Assembly (NCBI GenBank): GCA_913031405.1
Contig: CAJWCX010000055.1
Location: 1 to 7,090 of the forward strand
Direction of reading: 5' to 3'
Length of the DNA stretch: 7,090 nt
Source of the DNA: an uncultured Flavobacteriales bacterium
Lineage (GTDB): Bacteria > Bacteroidota > Bacteroidia > Flavobacteriales_D > Crocinitomicaceae
Part shown: positions 1-5,844 of the stretch, piece by piece
Layout: each line of letters starts with the position of its first letter
How positions within the stretch are numbered: position 1 is the stretch's first letter
Program-made: the position numbers and the translations under genes
Notes under the pieces: generated by a model
The model's input: only the letters and a program-made list of their open reading frames with translations
The model's database searches: none
What the model was told of the DNA's origin: nothing

Positions 1-15
1 GGTTTATTTAAAGAG

Positions 16-672
16 TTACTCTGATTTATCGGAGTCATTTTTTTCAGCTCCCTCGGCTCCTTCGGCTCCTTCGGCTCCTTCGGCTCCCTCAGCTCCTTCT
101 TCGTCCTCTTCCTCTTCCTCATCAACTGCCCCCCTTGACATTTTAACAGAGATGACCATAGCACTTGCCGGGTCTAAAATAGTTACTCCAGGAATACTGA
201 TTTCAGAAATTCGAATCCCCTGGCCAATACGGATGGGAGAAATATCTAAAACAATCGCCTCAGGTAAATCACCTGGAAGACCGTAACAAGAAAGGCTTCT
301 AAAAGCCATGTTCAATCTACCACCATTTAAAACCCCTTTTGCAGCACCAGTAGTCCTAACGGGAAGGTTTACCCGTACTTTTTTGGAATCATTTAATTCG
401 TAAAAGTCTACATGTTGAATGGTGTCTTTGGTGGGATGTTGCTGAACTTCTCTTACAATTCCCTTAGATTTTTTTCCCTCAATATCAAGATCAACTTGAT
501 ACACATCTGGAGAAAAAATAATTTTATTCATTTCTACTTGCTTAACGGCAAAATGGGTTTGTTCTCCCTGACCATAAAGCACACAAGGAACCATGCCTGC
601 GTTTCTAAGGCTGGCAGCGTCCTTCTTCCCTACGTTCGCCCGAAGCGAACCGCTCAATTGTGTTGTTTTCAT
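16..672 (-). CDS. rplY: 50S ribosomal protein bL25, long CTC/TL5 form
   Basis: This 218-residue protein is ribosomal protein bL25, which binds 5S rRNA in the large subunit; the long form is also known as general stress protein CTC. Residues 1-90 match the 5S-binding beta-barrel domain, with AGMVPCVLYG at 25-34 and the REVQQHP...HVDFYE stretch at 74-92. Residues 95-180 form the second (TL5/CTC) beta domain, with the NGGRLN segment at 116-121 and LPGDLPEAIVLDI at 132-144. E. coli bL25 lacks this second domain. The end is unusual: an acidic block (184-192) is followed by six GAE tripeptides (193-210) and a charged KNDSDKSE tail. The ATG at 672 follows the prs stop by 13 nt, so it is probably cotranscribed with prs. 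No strong Shine-Dalgarno is visible, as is usual in Bacteroidota. The family call is secure; a role for the tail is unknown. Confidence 0.96.
   Translation of the reverse strand: MKTTQLSGSLRANVGKKDAASLRNAGMVPCVLYGQGEQTHFAVKQVEMNKIIFSPDVYQVDLDIEGKKSKGIVREVQQHPTKDTIQHVDFYELNDSKKVRVNLPVRTTGAAKGVLNGGRLNMAFRSLSCYGLPGDLPEAIVLDISPIRIGQGIRISEISIPGVTILDPASAMVISVKMSRGAVDEEEEEDEEGAEGAEGAEGAEGAEGAEKNDSDKSE
45..98 (-). repeat. Six tandem 9-nt units encoding (Gly-Ala-Glu)6
   Basis: On the plus strand six consecutive 9-nt units run from 45 to 98, mostly CGGCTCCTT, with CAGCTCC variants at both ends and a CCT ending in the first and fifth units. Read on the minus strand they give GAE six times near the C-terminus of bL25. 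The middle units are identical at the nucleotide level. This points to recent expansion by slippage rather than selection on the amino acids alone, so the copy number may vary between strains. Confidence 0.93.
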
Positions 673-685
673 TATATGATTGTTT

Positions 686-1615
686 TTATGATATTACAAA
701 ATGAGAACTTATAGATTCGTTTTTGATCAATTTATTGATTACATCGGAAAACAAATCAGCGACTGTTATGACTCTTATTTTATCACTAGTTTGAGTCATT
801 GGAATTGTATCTGTAACTATAAGTTCGGTTAAATTAGAATTGTTTATTCTCTCGTATGCAGGACCTGATAAAACAGCATGTGTACAAAACGCCCTAACAC
901 TTTTGGCCCCTTTTCCAATAAGAAGGTCGGCTGCGGTTGTAAGTGTTCCAGCCGTGTCGCACATATCATCTATGATGACCACGTCTTTTCCGCTCACCTC
1001 TCCGATTACCGTCATTTCAGCAATTTCGTTAGCTTTTTTTCTGTGTTTATGGCAAAGGGCCAGTCCGCAGTTCAAACGTTTGCTGTATGAATTTGCTCTT
1101 TTTGCACCACCAACATCGGGCGCAGCAATGACTAGGTTTTCGGAATTGAAAGCATCTATTTCTTTGAGAAAAAGTGTAGACGCATAGAGGTGATCAACGG
1201 GAACCTCAAAAAAACCTTGAATCTGATCGGCGTGTAAATCCATTGTCATAATTCTATCAATCCCAGCAGCTATAAGCATGTTTGCCGAAAGCTTTGCCCC
1301 TATGGCAACTCTTGGCTTGTCCTTTCGATCTTGACGTGCAAAGCCGAAATAAGGAATAACAGCGATGATTTTTCTAGCCGAAGCTCTTTTTGCCGCATCG
1401 ATCAAAAGTAAAAGCTCAAAAAGGTTTTCCGCAGGTGGCATTGTTGACTGAACAATAAAAACGTCTTGTCCACGCACAGTTTCTTCCAACGACGGTTGGA
1501 ATTCGCCGTCGCTGAAAACATTGACCTTGACACTCCCCAGGCTTTGACCATAAGCATGTGCAATATGTTTTGCCAAGTTTTCAGAAGCTCGTCCAGCAAA
1601 TATTTTAACGCCCAT
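686..1615 (-). CDS. prs: Ribose-phosphate pyrophosphokinase (PRPP synthetase)
   Basis: This 309-residue cytoplasmic enzyme transfers pyrophosphate from ATP to ribose 5-phosphate, giving PRPP for purine, pyrimidine, histidine, tryptophan and NAD synthesis. Visible class I motifs are FSDGEFQPS (34-42), the ATP-binding loop PYFGFARQDRKDKPR (88-102), DLHADQIQGFF (126-136) with the metal-binding His128, the catalytic-loop GGAKRA (169-174, Lys172/Arg174 region) and the PRPP/ribose-phosphate loop VVIIDDMCDTAGTL (212-225). The length is normal for the family. An in-frame ATG at 1669 would add 18 residues, but these resemble no known Prs N-terminus and that codon lies upstream of the -7 promoter element. 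The ATG at 1615 (MGVKIFAGR) is therefore chosen. rplY follows directly, an arrangement common in Bacteroidota. All key residues are present. Confidence 0.97.
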   Translation of the reverse strand: MGVKIFAGRASENLAKHIAHAYGQSLGSVKVNVFSDGEFQPSLEETVRGQDVFIVQSTMPPAENLFELLLLIDAAKRASARKIIAVIPYFGFARQDRKDKPRVAIGAKLSANMLIAAGIDRIMTMDLHADQIQGFFEVPVDHLYASTLFLKEIDAFNSENLVIAAPDVGGAKRANSYSKRLNCGLALCHKHRKKANEIAEMTVIGEVSGKDVVIIDDMCDTAGTLTTAADLLIGKGAKSVRAFCTHAVLSGPAYERINNSNLTELIVTDTIPMTQTSDKIRVITVADLFSDVINKLIKNESISSHFVIS

Positions 1616-1639
1616 CTTTTTTTGAATGAAATTAGAGGG

Positions 1640-1670
1640 CAAAAGTACACAAAATATTAAATTCAACAAA
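1640..1670 (-). promoter_or_regulatory. Bacteroidota-type promoter of prs-rplY
   Basis: Read on the minus strand, TTTG (1670-1667) is followed after 19 nt by TACTTTTG (1647-1640). This matches the Bacteroidota primary sigma consensus TTG-N17-23-TAnnTTTG. Transcription would begin about 5-8 nt beyond the element, leaving a leader of roughly 20 nt before the prs ATG at 1615. The site is inferred from consensus and position only. Confidence 0.72.
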
Positions 1671-1733
1671 GTAGAGGTGCCGTTATCTCTAGTTAATCCT
1701 TATTCGATCGATTTGTGTTGTTTTCTCAACATT

Positions 1734-1765
1734 TTGGACAGGTGACATGTTTTCATTTAAATTTG
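1734..1765 (+). promoter_or_regulatory. Bacteroidota-type promoter of the ABC exporter operon, abutting the start codon
   Basis: TTG (1734-1736), a 21-nt spacer and TAAATTTG (1758-1765) match the Bacteroidota consensus exactly at the -7 element. The ATG of the exporter is at 1773, only 7 nt after the element, so the transcript would start at or within a few bases of the start codon. An AGGAG (1767-1771) sits one base from the ATG. That is too close to work as a normal Shine-Dalgarno site, and it may lie partly outside the mRNA. Confidence 0.65.
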
Positions 1766-1772
1766 CAGGAGA

Positions 1773-3536
1773 ATGAACAATAAGAAGATTGATTACACAC
1801 TTTTCAAGCGACTTTTGCAATATGCAAGACCCTACAAAAAGATCTTCTTTTTTGCAGCTCTTTGTGTCCTTTTGCTATCGTTTATAAGCCCTTTAAGGCC
1901 TTATTTGATTGGGCGTATGGTTGATGACTTTATTGTGGACACCCAGAATCAAAAAATGCTCTTAGGCTGGTCTACAGCAATCATAGGTATCCTATTCATT
2001 GAGGGGTTATTGCAGTTTGTTTCAAGCTACTTTTCAAACCTTCTTGCTCAGTCCGTCATAACAGACATTAGAAAAAAATTATTTGCACATGTGGTTTCTT
2101 TTCGAATGAAGTATTTTGATAAGACTCCGGTGGGTGCACTAGTTACTCGAGTCGTTTCTGACTTGGAAGCCATCACTCAAGTTTTTTCTTCAGGGATAAT
2201 GGAAATTTCCGGAGACTTGATATCATTAACTATGGTTTTGACGCTCATGTTTATAAGTAATTGGGAGCTTTCATTGATGACTCTTATTCCAATTCCCTTG
2301 CTTATAATTGCAACGAGAATTTTCGCTAGAGCTATGAAGAAGGCGTTTCAGTTTGAACGAAAACAAGTTACAAAACTGAACACCTTTGTCCAAGAACACC
2401 TCACGGGGATGTCAATAGTCCAGCTTTTTAATAAAAATAAAGAAGAATACGAGCGATTTAAGGAAATTAATAACGGTCACAGAAAGGCTCACATAAGTGC
2501 CGTTTGGGCCAATTCAATTTTTTTTCCTGTCGTGGAAATGTTAAGTTCTCTTTCTATAGCATTTTTATTGGTTTGGGGTGCCCTCGGTGTTAGCGGAAAG
2601 TCTGATGTAGAAATTCAGGCAATGTACGGTCAGATTATAGCCTTTACGTTGTGGATTTATCAACTTTATCGTCCCATAAGACAATTGGCAGACAAGTTTA
2701 ATGTGTTGCAACGAGGAATTGTAAGGGCCGAAAGAATTTTTGAAATTATGGATCATAAAGATCAAAAACAGTTTTCAGGTGGTCAAACTGATGTTGATTT
2801 TTCGGCAGATATTCGTTTTGAAAACGTTTCTTTTTCTTATGTCGATAAAGTTGAGGTTCTTAAAAACATTAATCTGCACATCAAATCGGGTGATATGATT
2901 GCAATTGTTGGTGCAACGGGTTCGGGTAAGTCAACTATGGTAAATGTTTTAGGCCGTTTTTATAAACATCAAAAAGGAACAATTAAAATTGGCAATACCG
3001 ACATTAATGATATTAATTTACCCCATTTAAGAAATAATATTGCCATCGTTCTGCAAGACTTATTTTTATTTTCAGACACGATTCACAACAACATTACCTT
3101 AGGTGACGAGTCGATATCAAGGGAAAGAGTTGTGAGTGCTGCAAAAGCTGTGGGTGCACATCATTTCATATCAAAATTACCTGGTGGATATAATTATTCT
3201 ATTGGCGAAAGAGGTTCTGTTCTTTCAGTTGGCCAGCGACAATTATTAGCGTTTATTCGGGCCTATGTCTATCAACCTGAAATATTGATTTTGGACGAAG
3301 CGACTTCAAGTGTTGATAACGAGTCGGAGTCGTTAATACAAAACGCCACAATAAAATTGACAAAGGATAGAACATCTATTGTCATTGCCCATAGACTGAG
3401 TACCATTCAAAAGGCTGATTGTATTGTTGTTATGGATCACGGAAAAGTGGTAGAATTAGGGACTCACAAGGAATTATTGTTAAAAGGGGGGAAATACAAA
3501 AACCTATATGAAAAACAAAGCTTCAAACCCGCATAA
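1773..3536 (+). CDS. ABC exporter, fused membrane and ATPase domains (MsbA/multidrug-like)
   Basis: This 587-residue half-transporter has the type IV (ABCB/MsbA-like) layout and would act as a homodimer, or with a partner encoded elsewhere, to export a lipid, drug or peptide across the inner membrane. About six hydrophobic segments are visible (near 24-45, 63-90, 140-162, 166-186, 246-271 and 284-300), followed by the nucleotide-binding domain. Walker A GATGSGKST is at 380-388, the Q-loop Gln at 428, the signature LSVGQRQ at 484-490, Walker B ILILDEA with catalytic Glu at 504-510, the D-loop SSVDNE at 512-517 and the H-loop His at 540. All catalytic residues are present. The signature has Val where LSGGQ has Gly, a variant I recall from related Bacteroidota exporters. 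The start at 1773 is the only reasonable one, because the next Met is at residue 49. The substrate cannot be read from the sequence; lipid A export would be one guess among several. Confidence 0.94.
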   Translation: MNNKKIDYTLFKRLLQYARPYKKIFFFAALCVLLLSFISPLRPYLIGRMVDDFIVDTQNQKMLLGWSTAIIGILFIEGLLQFVSSYFSNLLAQSVITDIRKKLFAHVVSFRMKYFDKTPVGALVTRVVSDLEAITQVFSSGIMEISGDLISLTMVLTLMFISNWELSLMTLIPIPLLIIATRIFARAMKKAFQFERKQVTKLNTFVQEHLTGMSIVQLFNKNKEEYERFKEINNGHRKAHISAVWANSIFFPVVEMLSSLSIAFLLVWGALGVSGKSDVEIQAMYGQIIAFTLWIYQLYRPIRQLADKFNVLQRGIVRAERIFEIMDHKDQKQFSGGQTDVDFSADIRFENVSFSYVDKVEVLKNINLHIKSGDMIAIVGATGSGKSTMVNVLGRFYKHQKGTIKIGNTDINDINLPHLRNNIAIVLQDLFLFSDTIHNNITLGDESISRERVVSAAKAVGAHHFISKLPGGYNYSIGERGSVLSVGQRQLLAFIRAYVYQPEILILDEATSSVDNESESLIQNATIKLTKDRTSIVIAHRLSTIQKADCIVVMDHGKVVELGTHKELLLKGGKYKNLYEKQSFKPA

Positions 3537-3537
3537 A

Positions 3538-4395
3538 ATGATTGGGCTCAAGGTGGGGGGTGTACCTGAGCACTTCAATTATCCTTGGAGAATCGCTATT
3601 GAGGAGGGTCTGTTTAGAAAAAAAGGCATTGCTTTACACTGGGCAGACATGAGTGGAGGAACAGGACAGATGATAAAAGGGCTACAAACAGGCTCTTTAG
3701 ATGTGGCTATTCTTTTAACTGAAGGCATCACTCGGTCCATACTTCAGGGGCTTAACGCTAAAATTTTAGAGTTTTATGTTGAAACCCCTCTTTGTTGGGG
3801 AGTTCACGTCCCGTTTAAATCACCTTTTCAAGAAATTAAAGATCTGGATTCAAAGACCTTTGCTATTTCTAGGGAGGCTTCAGGGTCACACCTCATGGCA
3901 TACGTTATGGCGCATCAGAACGCCCTAAAAAGAAGAAAAATGAAGTTTAATGTTGTGGGAGATATTTATGGGGGATTGTGGGCTCTTGAAAATAGAGAGG
4001 CAGAAGTTTTTTTATGGGAAAAATACACGACACAACCTTATGTCGATCAAAAAAAATGTAAAAGAATTGGTGAGGTATTCACTCCATGGCCTGCATTTGT
4101 TATTGCAGCTAGAGATGAGTTAATAAGAGACCATCTAGATGAATTGAATACGGTCATTGATGTTATTCAACAAAGATCAGGGTTGGTTAAAATATCAGAA
4201 ACGACACCCGAAGTGATTTCCTGGAGATATAATCTTGATTTGTATCAAGTGAAGAATTGGCTTTCTCAGACAAATTGGAACAACCAAAGAAAAGACATGA
4301 CCGAAACCATTGAAAAAGTAGTGTCTTATCTTTCAAAACTAAATTTAGTATCTTCCGAAGAAAGAAAAGAGTGGTCACAAAAGATTTTTATATAA
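3538..4395 (+). CDS. Ca3427-like periplasmic-binding-fold protein without signal peptide
   Basis: This 285-residue protein resembles the NMT1/TauA-like substrate-binding fold (PBP2), specifically the Ca3427-like group found in Bacteroidota and some fungi. Recognisable segments are GGVPEHFNYPW (7-17), the EEGLF..KGI helix (22-31), GTGQM (41-45), LLTEGI (59-64), SGSHLMAYV (115-123), the WEKYTTQPYVD stretch (160-170) and TPWPAFVIAARDE (182-194). The family assignment is from memory of these motifs. There is no signal peptide or lipobox, so it probably stays in the cytoplasm, and no importer permease or ATPase is nearby. The ATG at 3538 lies 1 nt after the exporter stop (TAA-A-ATG), suggesting translational coupling. 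An earlier in-frame ATG at 3508 would overlap the exporter by 29 nt and add ten residues not expected for the family. The ligand is unknown; aromatic or pyrimidine-like compounds have been suggested for relatives by fold only. Confidence 0.85.
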   Translation: MIGLKVGGVPEHFNYPWRIAIEEGLFRKKGIALHWADMSGGTGQMIKGLQTGSLDVAILLTEGITRSILQGLNAKILEFYVETPLCWGVHVPFKSPFQEIKDLDSKTFAISREASGSHLMAYVMAHQNALKRRKMKFNVVGDIYGGLWALENREAEVFLWEKYTTQPYVDQKKCKRIGEVFTPWPAFVIAARDELIRDHLDELNTVIDVIQQRSGLVKISETTPEVISWRYNLDLYQVKNWLSQTNWNNQRKDMTETIEKVVSYLSKLNLVSSEERKEWSQKIFI

Positions 4396-5594
4396 TTGGG
4401 CTCATATGCCTTCCTTTTTTTTCGTGGTGCCAAGAGGGATGCACAGACCCCTTAGCTATAAATTATAATTCGTCGGCCGTTATAAACAATGGGTCTTGCG
4501 TTTATGATGAATCATTCTATACGATGGCTGCTGTCTCTGATTTAACAAGTCCTTTATTAAATGAGAATTCGGGACTCATTTATTTTGCAAGTCATCTTTG
4601 GACCATTAATGACGGTGGAAATAGTAATTCAATTTATGAGCTAGATACATTAGGGAATTTGATACGGGAAATTTCTGTAATCGGGGCCTCTAATGTTGAT
4701 TGGGAAGGGCTCAGTCAGAATGATGAACATATTTATATCGGTGATTTTGGAAATAACTCGGGCTCAAGATCCGACTTGTGTATCTATGAATTAGATAAAG
4801 CACAAATTATTGACCCCAACGTAACTGAGATCGTAGCGGTAAAAAAATCATTTGTTTATTCAGATCAAGTTCAATTTAACTGGCCTCTTAACCAGCACAA
4901 TTATGATTGTGAAGCTTTGATTGCCTCAAATGATTCTCTCTATCTTTTTACGAAAAACTGGCTGAACGAAGAGGTAAACATATATGTGCTTCCAAGCCAT
5001 TGGACCGATACTGCGTCGGCCATATTAAAAGAGAGTTTCAACTCGGATGGGTTAATTACTGGTGCATCAAGAGATTCCGAGTCGGGACATACATTGTTGT
5101 TGGGGTATAAAAACAATGGTGCAAATTTGTATACTTGTTTTGTCTGGATTTTATGGGATCATGCGCTATTTGATTTTTTTGGGGGAAATAAGCGCCGAAT
5201 AGAAATAGGATCAATGTTTACGCTCGGACAAACAGAGGGTGTGGCATTAAGAAATGGCCAAGAAGGCTTTGTCAGTGGTGAACAAATAAGTTCTGTAATC
5301 ACAATTGAACCGAAATTATCTTCATTCGATTTTACACAATATTTTTCTTCAGGAACGATGAATGTGGCTGACAAAGATTTGTTTGAGCCATACCCGAATC
5401 CAGTTGAAAATACGATATTTATTTTAGAAAAACCAAGCTCTTTTGAGATATACAATTCGAGTACAATGAAGCTTGTTTTGAAGGGCGAAACAGCATCAAA
5501 TAAAATCGATGTATCTGTTTTAAAAGGAGGTACATATATCCTAAAAATATCAAACAAAAACCACCGATTTTTTAAAATAAATTCACCGAAATAA
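4371..5594 (+). CDS. Secreted T9SS substrate, beta-propeller-like, type A sorting domain
   Basis: This 407-residue protein begins with a signal peptide (hydrophobic core FYIIGLICLPFF, 6-17) with probable cleavage before Gln21. The mature part opens with a GCTDPLAINYN...NNGSC module (23-43), a short cysteine-bounded motif common in flavobacterial secreted proteins. Residues about 50-325 carry propeller-like repeats, including LWTINDGGNSNSIYELD (76-92), NVDWEGLSQNDEHIYIGDFG (108-127) and TEGVALRNGQEGFVSGE (288-304), resembling esterase-like or SdiA-regulated-like propellers. The end has a type A T9SS sorting domain (about 338-395): the YPNPVENTI start, the FEIYNSS strand and the GGTYILKI strand. 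The protein should cross the outer membrane and be released or anchored at the surface. The start is GTG at 4371, overlapping the previous gene by 25 nt; no in-frame ATG encodes a signal peptide. The biochemical function is unknown. Confidence 0.86.
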   Translation: MVTKDFYIIGLICLPFFSWCQEGCTDPLAINYNSSAVINNGSCVYDESFYTMAAVSDLTSPLLNENSGLIYFASHLWTINDGGNSNSIYELDTLGNLIREISVIGASNVDWEGLSQNDEHIYIGDFGNNSGSRSDLCIYELDKAQIIDPNVTEIVAVKKSFVYSDQVQFNWPLNQHNYDCEALIASNDSLYLFTKNWLNEEVNIYVLPSHWTDTASAILKESFNSDGLITGASRDSESGHTLLLGYKNNGANLYTCFVWILWDHALFDFFGGNKRRIEIGSMFTLGQTEGVALRNGQEGFVSGEQISSVITIEPKLSSFDFTQYFSSGTMNVADKDLFEPYPNPVENTIFILEKPSSFEIYNSSTMKLVLKGETASNKIDVSVLKGGTYILKISNKNHRFFKINSPK

Positions 5595-5599
5595 AGTAT

Positions 5600-5612
5600 T
5601 AACGATTCGTTA
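5600..5612. repeat. 13-nt odd palindrome TAACGA-T-TCGTTA
   Basis: A perfect inverted repeat with 6-nt arms around a single T lies 5 nt after the stop of the T9SS gene. It may be an operator half-site pair, part of a 3' RNA structure, or chance. No function can be assigned. Confidence 0.35.
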
Positions 5613-5614
5613 TC

Positions 5615-5645
5615 AGGTTTTTACAAAACAAAACCTTTCGTTTTT
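5615..5645 (+). terminator. Weak Rho-independent-like terminator after the exporter/T9SS string
   Basis: AGGTTTT (5615-5621) pairs perfectly with AAAACCT (5630-5636) around an 8-nt loop, and TTTCG plus a T-run (5641-5645 and further T-rich DNA to 5670) follows. The stem has only two G-C pairs, so it is weak. Its position 20 nt after the stop codon at 5594 fits an end for the upstream transcript. Confidence 0.4.
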
Positions 5646-5705
5646 CTTATTTCCTTGTGTTTTTTTTCTTAAATTAGTGAAACTAAAACTAAAACTTATT
5701 AAACT

Positions 5706-5810
5706 ATGTTTCACGACGCGACTGTATGGATTGCCATAGGAACTATTGCATCAATAGTAATGGTGATTTTTTTGGCATTTACGGCTGAGGGCCGAAAAAG
5801 CAAAAGGTAG
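5706..5810 (+). CDS. 34-residue single-pass membrane protein, hypothetical
   Basis: ATG at 5706 opens a 34-codon frame closed by TAG at 5808-5810. The product starts MFHDATVW and has one hydrophobic segment of about 18 residues (8-25, WIAIGTIASIVMVIFLAF). It ends in a basic tail, EGRKSKR, so it should span the inner membrane once with the C-terminus inside by the positive-inside rule. The frame fills the gap between the T9SS gene and msrA, and the A-rich leader (TTATTAAACT before ATG) is typical of Bacteroidota starts. I do not recognise the family. By shape it resembles small subunits or stabilisers of membrane complexes (CydX- or KdpF-like in size only). The first residues slightly recall ATP synthase subunit b, but it is too short to be that. 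It could also be a chance frame, although a clean membrane segment with a basic end argues for a real gene. Confidence 0.62.
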   Translation: MFHDATVWIAIGTIASIVMVIFLAFTAEGRKSKR

Positions 5811-5822
5811 AACTTTATTGAA

Positions 5823-5831
5823 TATATTTTG
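5823..5831 (+). promoter_or_regulatory. Possible -7 element before msrA (one base too long)
   Basis: TATATTTTG resembles TAnnTTTG with one extra base and lies 13 nt before the msrA ATG. No clear TTG is found at the expected distance upstream. msrA may instead be read through from the small membrane gene, which ends 34 nt before it. Confidence 0.3.
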
Positions 5832-5844
5832 TTCTTAAAAGAGG

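Noticed and set aside
840..1187. Open frame of 115 codons opposite prs
   Set aside because: It lies wholly antisense to a highly conserved enzyme gene, and its translation shows no recognisable domain.
1616..1669. Eighteen-residue N-terminal extension of Prs from an ATG at 1669
   Set aside because: It overlaps the promoter (-7 element at 1640-1647), looks unlike any Prs N-terminus, and the ATG at 1615 gives the normal 309-residue length.
1616..1772. tRNA or small RNA gene between prs and the exporter
   Set aside because: No cloverleaf or T-loop signature is seen. The short inverted repeats (TCGATCGA at 1704-1711; TGTTG/CAACA at 1716-1731) are too small, and the space is taken up by two divergent promoters.
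3508..3537. Earlier ATG for the binding-protein gene
   Set aside because: It would overlap the exporter by 29 nt and add a polar decapeptide not expected for the family; the ATG at 3538, 1 nt after the stop, fits better.
5159..5557. Open frame of 132 codons opposite the T9SS gene
   Set aside because: It is antisense to the end of a gene with a clear sorting domain; no motif, promoter or start context supports it.
5670..5677. TAAATTAG as a promoter element for the 34-aa gene
   Set aside because: It has one mismatch to TAnnTTTG, and the nearest TTG (5655-5657) is only 12 nt upstream, too close for the consensus spacing.
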